45,379 nt of DNA from Elusimicrobiota bacterium (lineage in GTDB: Bacteria > Elusimicrobiota > Elusimicrobia > UBA1565 > UBA9628): contig JAQTNG010000003.1 of the NCBI GenBank assembly GCA_028714015.1, forward strand, positions 1 through 45,379. Direction: 5' to 3'. Both the position numbers and the translations under genes were made by a program. A model generated the notes under the pieces. That model ran no database searches. It was given only the letters and a program-made list of their open reading frames with translations, and was not told the origin of the DNA. Position 1 is the stretch's first letter; each line of letters opens with the position of its first letter. Of the stretch, positions 43,870 to 45,379 are shown piece after piece.

Positions 43870-45379
43870 TCACTCTTTTTCAAAGCCCTGGCTCGTAAAC
43901 TTCAAAGTTTGACTATTTTCAGTGACCGTTCTTACAACCTGATCCGGCGCGCCGGTCGGAATATGAGCTTCGATCTCGAGTGTGACCCGCACTTCGGCTC
44001 CGACGAGAGCTGTTAGGTGTGAGATCACTTCATCCGCGATGCGGCTCGCGTCGCGCCCGACGCGTGCTGAGTCCAAGATTACCGTGCCGTGGAAGCGGCT
44101 CAGCTGTACCGCGGTCGACGCAGGATGGGTATTTCCCGGCCCGTTCCCGCCGGCAGGCGCGGCAAATCCACCGGCGCCGCTAGCTGTGTGCTCCGTGGCT
44201 CCTGCGCCCTTCGGGGGAATTTCGGCATCCAATTGTCTGCGGGCGACGTCCGGCTTCACCAGTAGCGCAGAGCTTTCCGGCGACAAACTTGCCGTCTGTC
44301 CGCCCCGCAAGCCGCGATATCGCCCCGTTGCTTCGTCTAGGCTGTCGGCAAACGCGAACGTGTCGGTCTGCCACGTGCGCAGCACTAAGCCGTCGTGTAT
44401 TGCATGGAGCAATACTTCGGAGCCGGCCACCCGCGGCAGATATAGATACCGCGCGAAGTCCTCTACGAGCTGCTTCACCGCGACATGCTCTCCGCGCCAC
44501 AAAGGGACGTCGTCGAGGTTCTTGCGCAGGATGGTTGAACCGAAGCTCGTCAGGAGCAGCTCGTCGCTGCGAAGCTTCTTGCTCGCGCGCGCGGCCAGCC
44601 CGTCGCTTCCGGTGATGCGGACAGCCTGCCATGTGAGGGGCGACTGCGGCGTCTTCTGCTCCGGCACCAGCACCCATTGGTAGGTCTCGGGCAGTCGCGC
44701 CGTGACGGCGCCGTCCGCGGCCTTTTGCTGCGTCTCCGCCTGGCGCACTTGATGAGGGTCCAGGTTGAGGACAGCCTTTTCGGCCAGAATGGACGACCAC
44801 GCGAGGTGCTTGCGCAGCGCGTCTTCGAGGTCCTGCAGGCGCACACGATCCGCAGCAAGGAAAACGAGCGTGTTGCGATAGAGGCGCGGGGTGTTGCCGC
44901 GCGTCTCCAGGATCGCCTTGGCGGCCTTCTCCGCGGCATTCCCGCTCTCTTTGCTGTACGGATGCTCCGCCGGCAGCACCACTAGGCGCGTGTCAAGATC
45001 ATCCGGCACGTCCGAGCCTGAGCGCGGAAGCGGATGGATTCGTGAGAAGTCCCCCATGTTCCGCAGGTCGGCGCGGAGCCGAGCGTCCAGCTCGGCCGCG
45101 ACTTTATCCGGGTCTCGCTTGAGCTGATCGGCGCGGTCGTCGGCCAGCTTAGTCACGGTGGGCTGGGTCGCGTACCAGGTGCGGGGGCCGTCCTGATAGA
45201 GATAGGTTGCCGCCGCGGCGAGACGCCGTAGCGCGTCACCGAAGACGGCCGCCGATTCTCCCGGCATAACGCAGCCGAGCATCACGCGCCGGTCCTCGAG
45301 GCCGCGGTGCGCCGCCGCGCCTGTCGGTGCTGAGCCGAGGTAGATAGTCCTCGCTACACGACGCGTCGCATGAAACCGG
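43870..45379 (-). CDS. DUF499-type ATPase, C-terminal part; 5' end outside the window
   Basis: Frame open to the right edge (RVARTIYLGSAPTGAAAHRGLEDRRVMLGCVMPGE); C-terminal GTVILDSARVGRDASRIADEVISHLTALVGAEVRVTLEIEAHIP. Confidence 0.75.
   Translation of the reverse strand, partial: RFHATRRVARTIYLGSAPTGAAAHRGLEDRRVMLGCVMPGESAAVFGDALRRLAAAATYLYQDGPRTWYATQPTVTKLADDRADQLKRDPDKVAAELDARLRADLRNMGDFSRIHPLPRSGSDVPDDLDTRLVVLPAEHPYSKESGNAAEKAAKAILETRGNTPRLYRNTLVFLAADRVRLQDLEDALRKHLAWSSILAEKAVLNLDPHQVRQAETQQKAADGAVTARLPETYQWVLVPEQKTPQSPLTWQAVRITGSDGLAARASKKLRSDELLLTSFGSTILRKNLDDVPLWRGEHVAVKQLVEDFARYLYLPRVAGSEVLLHAIHDGLVLRTWQTDTFAFADSLDEATGRYRGLRGGQTASLSPESSALLVKPDVARRQLDAEIPPKGAGATEHTASGAGGFAAPAGGNGPGNTHPASTAVQLSRFHGTVILDSARVGRDASRIADEVISHLTALVGAEVRVTLEIEAHIPTGAPDQVVRTVTENSQTLKFTSQGFEKE

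Noticed and set aside
40349-45379. Prophage interpretation of the post-tRNA region on the basis of the RusA-like gene
   Set aside because: No capsid, terminase, integrase or tail genes in view; a DUF499-type ATPase and nucleases fit a defence-type island better.

Overview
High-GC bacterial chromosome segment with about 40 supported protein genes. The lineage is not determined here; an Elusimicrobiota-like bacterium is only a guess. Left to right: surface-polysaccharide genes (GT2, NAD-epimerase, O-antigen ligase/TPR, deacetylase, GmhB, GNAT); POT transporter; dapA-dapF; TPR/patatin/TolC operon; a PFK with PPi-type active-site signature; CheY-like regulator; dnaE; NUDIX; cNMP-patatin; TldD/PrcB-like/histidine kinase operon; a RHH-PIN toxin-antitoxin pair; HEAT protein; SulP-STAS-cNMP transporter; a tandem of tiny charged proteins; an ORF6N gene surrounded by palindromes; an M2 (ACE-like) peptidase; tRNA-Ser(UGA). 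From the tRNA onward there is a lower-GC accessory island (unknown protein, PD-(D/E)XK-like, nucleotide-cyclase-like, PD-(D/E)XK-like plus RusA-like pair, DUF499-type ATPase running off the right edge). Main observations: (1) six 27-nt odd palindromes with consensus YTTRAGGTNNCAA-W-TTGNNACCTYAAR in and beside the ORF6N gene, all of which encode, in one register, the same L-[RK]-x-Q motif as the ORF6N protein; (2) a 66-nt leader element present twice, in sense orientation between co-directional genes, with two compensatory base-pair changes; (3) two long perfect inverted repeats sharing GGGGTCAG tips but with unrelated stems; (4) the tRNA-Ser-linked putative defence island; (5) a tandem of five small bipartite charged proteins; (6) -10-like boxes placed exactly 6 nt before start codons, suggesting leaderless mRNAs.
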